Source: Bacteroidales bacterium
GTDB taxonomy: Bacteria; Bacteroidota; Bacteroidia; Bacteroidales; VadinHA17
DNA length: 64,000 bases
Assembly: GCA_003141895.1 (NCBI GenBank)
Contig: PLNT01000014.1
Span: 62,001-126,000, forward strand
Direction of reading: 5' to 3'
Positions 62,613-64,000 of this stretch are shown piece by piece; position 1 is the first letter of the stretch, and each line of letters starts with the position of its first letter. The notes under the pieces were generated by a model. The model made no database searches and was not told the DNA's origin. It saw only the letters and a list, made by a program, of their open reading frames with translations. The position numbers and the translations under genes are program-made.

Positions 62613-64000
62613 ATGGATTACGATCTTATTATAATTGGCAGCGGACCTGGTGGCTATGTTTCAGCAATCAGGGCATCGCAATTGAAAATGAAAGTGGCAG
62701 TTATTGAGAGGTCCGAGCTCGGCGGAATTTGTCTCAACTGGGGGTGCATACCTACAAAATCACTGCTTAAAAGTGCACAGGTCTATGAATATCTGAACCA
62801 TGCTTCCGATTATGGAATTACAATTTCGGGTGAAATTAAACCCGATTTTCCGGCGATGATTTCAAGGAGCAGAAGTATTGCAGGCGGAATGAGCAAGGGA
62901 GTTCAGTTTCTTTTCAAAAAAAATAATATTGAACACATCAGTGGTTTTGGTCGTCTTGCAGGAAAAAATAGTGTTGAAGTGACAGATGCTGCAGGGGAGA
63001 AGAAAAATTTATCTGCCCGGAACATAATTTTAGCAACAGGGGCAAGGTCGAAAGAGCTTCCTAATCTGAAACAGGATGGTAAGAAGATTATCGGATACAG
63101 AGAAGCCATGTCACTCGACAAACTGCCAGGTTCGATGCTTGTGGTTGGATCAGGTGCAATCGGAAGCGAATTCGCTAACTTTTATCAATCCCTGGGGGCG
63201 AAGGTTACGCTTGTTGAGTTTTTGCCAAGGCTTGTTCCCATTGAAGATGAAGAGGTTTCAAAACAGCTTGAACGATCGTTCAAGAAAATCGGAATGAAAG
63301 TAATGACAAGTTCAACTGTTGAGTCAGTTGCTTTAGTGAAAGATAAATGTAATGTAACGATAACAACTCCAAAAGGACAGGAAGTAGTGGAAGTTGACAT
63401 TGTACTTTCAGCAGTGGGCATTACAACTAATCTAGAAGGTATTGGACTTGAGGAAACAGGGATTAAAACTGAAAAAGGCAAGGTAGTTGTTGATGATTTC
63501 TATCGGACAAATGTACCTGGTATATTTGCTATTGGAGACATCGTTCATGGACCAGCCCTTGCCCATGTAGCATCAGCAGAAGGAATAATCTGTGTCGAAA
63601 AAATATCAGGGTTAGAAGTTGAACCGCTTGATTACAAAAATATTCCGGGATGCACATATACTACTCCCGAAATTGCATCATGTGGCCTTACGGAAGCTGC
63701 AGCAAGGGAAGCCGGTTATGATATCAAGATAGGGAAATTTCCATATACGGCATCGGGTAAAGCGAGTGCAGCAGGGGCAAAAGATGGCTTCGTAAAACTT
63801 ATTTTTGATGCCACCTATGGCGAATTGCTTGGTGCACATATGATTGGAGCAAATGTCACAGAGATGATTGCTGAGATTGTTGTTGCAAGAAAACTTGAAA
63901 CGACAGGCCATGAAATAATAAAATCAGTGCATCCGCATCCAACTATGTCGGAAGCTATTATGGAAGCCGCTGCCGCTGCTTACGGGGAAGTAATACATCT
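62613..64000 (+). CDS. lpdA: Dihydrolipoyl dehydrogenase, 3' end outside the window
   Basis: 462 codons are visible, with no stop before 64000. FAD-binding LIIIGSGPGGYVSAIRAS near 5-22, redox-active disulfide in GGICLNWGCIPTKSLLK near 37-53 (the two Cys are 5 apart), NAD-binding VVGSGAIGSEFANFYQ near 173-188, and the dimer-interface HPHPTMSEAIMEAAAAAYGE near 441-460 with the catalytic His-Glu pair. It reoxidises lipoyl groups and is the L-protein of glycine cleavage and the E3 of 2-oxoacid dehydrogenases. Only a few C-terminal residues are likely missing. The 30-bp gap to the permease gene suggests possible read-through. Confidence 0.95.
   Translation, partial: MDYDLIIIGSGPGGYVSAIRASQLKMKVAVIERSELGGICLNWGCIPTKSLLKSAQVYEYLNHASDYGITISGEIKPDFPAMISRSRSIAGGMSKGVQFLFKKNNIEHISGFGRLAGKNSVEVTDAAGEKKNLSARNIILATGARSKELPNLKQDGKKIIGYREAMSLDKLPGSMLVVGSGAIGSEFANFYQSLGAKVTLVEFLPRLVPIEDEEVSKQLERSFKKIGMKVMTSSTVESVALVKDKCNVTITTPKGQEVVEVDIVLSAVGITTNLEGIGLEETGIKTEKGKVVVDDFYRTNVPGIFAIGDIVHGPALAHVASAEGIICVEKISGLEVEPLDYKNIPGCTYTTPEIASCGLTEAAAREAGYDIKIGKFPYTASGKASAAGAKDGFVKLIFDATYGELLGAHMIGANVTEMIAEIVVARKLETTGHEIIKSVHPHPTMSEAIMEAAAAAYGEVIH

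Overview
The window reads as chromosome of a member of the Bacteroidota, most likely an anaerobic or facultative, polysaccharide-degrading Bacteroidales-type bacterium. The evidence is a type IX secretion C-terminal sorting domain (23211-25067), a GldB-type lipoprotein, a PorT-like outer-membrane barrel, a MurF-alanine racemase fusion, many SusD-free glycoside hydrolases with SPI or SPII signals, near absence of Shine-Dalgarno sites, and repeated promoter -7 boxes of the phylum's TAnnTTTG type. The futalosine enzyme MqnE, a 2[4Fe-4S] ferredoxin and an anaerobic sulfatase-maturase-like radical SAM enzyme suit an anaerobe. Base composition is moderately AT-rich by eye; I did not compute it. I saw no rRNA, tRNA, CRISPR array, transposase or prophage.

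Layout. 1-12.3 kb: carbohydrate and transport genes (partial GH3 beta-glucosidase, GH27 alpha-galactosidase, APC permease, GH2 beta-galactosidase) mixed with an RsmF-like rRNA methyltransferase, a radical SAM maturase, a Tat-exported dienelactone hydrolase and a MobA-like enzyme. 12.3-20.1 kb: DUF4294 protein, Pcm, an MBL hydrolase, glycine decarboxylase GcvP, a lipoprotein Gfo/Idh oxidoreductase and Ddl. 20.2-30 kb: LemA/TPM/TPM operon, RluD, a T9SS cargo, a PASTA protein, MqnE, ribosomal protein L34, then GT2 - ECF sigma factor - RsmG. 30.1-46 kb: mostly housekeeping (Tgt-LptG, carboxyltransferase plus biotin carrier, IspE, DnaB, RsmI, Tdk, MurF-Alr, Crp-like regulator, NadE) ending in PorT-like and GldB envelope proteins and ferredoxin. 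46.2-54.2 kb: a broken M20 amidohydrolase, a 1096-residue propeller-barrel protein, DUF1573, MeaB GTPase and a TlpA-type thioredoxin. 54.4-60 kb: a two-component system whose kinase and regulator genes are separated by a GH43 gene, plus a divergent secreted coiled-coil protein. 60.1-64 kb: a complete zinc/manganese-type ABC importer followed by dihydrolipoyl dehydrogenase, which runs off the end.

How genes work together. GH3, GH27, GH2 and GH43 give an exo-acting set for galactoside, glucoside and arabinan/xylan-type sugars. GcvP and Lpd are the P and L proteins of glycine cleavage. Ddl and MurF-Alr (D-Ala supply, dipeptide ligation and addition) cover one branch of peptidoglycan precursor synthesis. 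The carboxyltransferase, biotin carrier and MeaB point to propionate/methylmalonyl-CoA metabolism with the remaining partners elsewhere.

The most unusual layer is between the genes. Most convergent gene ends, and some co-directional ones, carry elaborate palindromic elements of several unrelated families. Two (54237-54394 and 59360-59506) share a nested-hairpin design and their inner stems differ by compensatory base-pair changes. A second striking signal is a set of TTAAC direct repeats with exact 11-bp spacing between the histidine kinase and the divergent secreted-protein gene, with related repeats in front of the response regulator.
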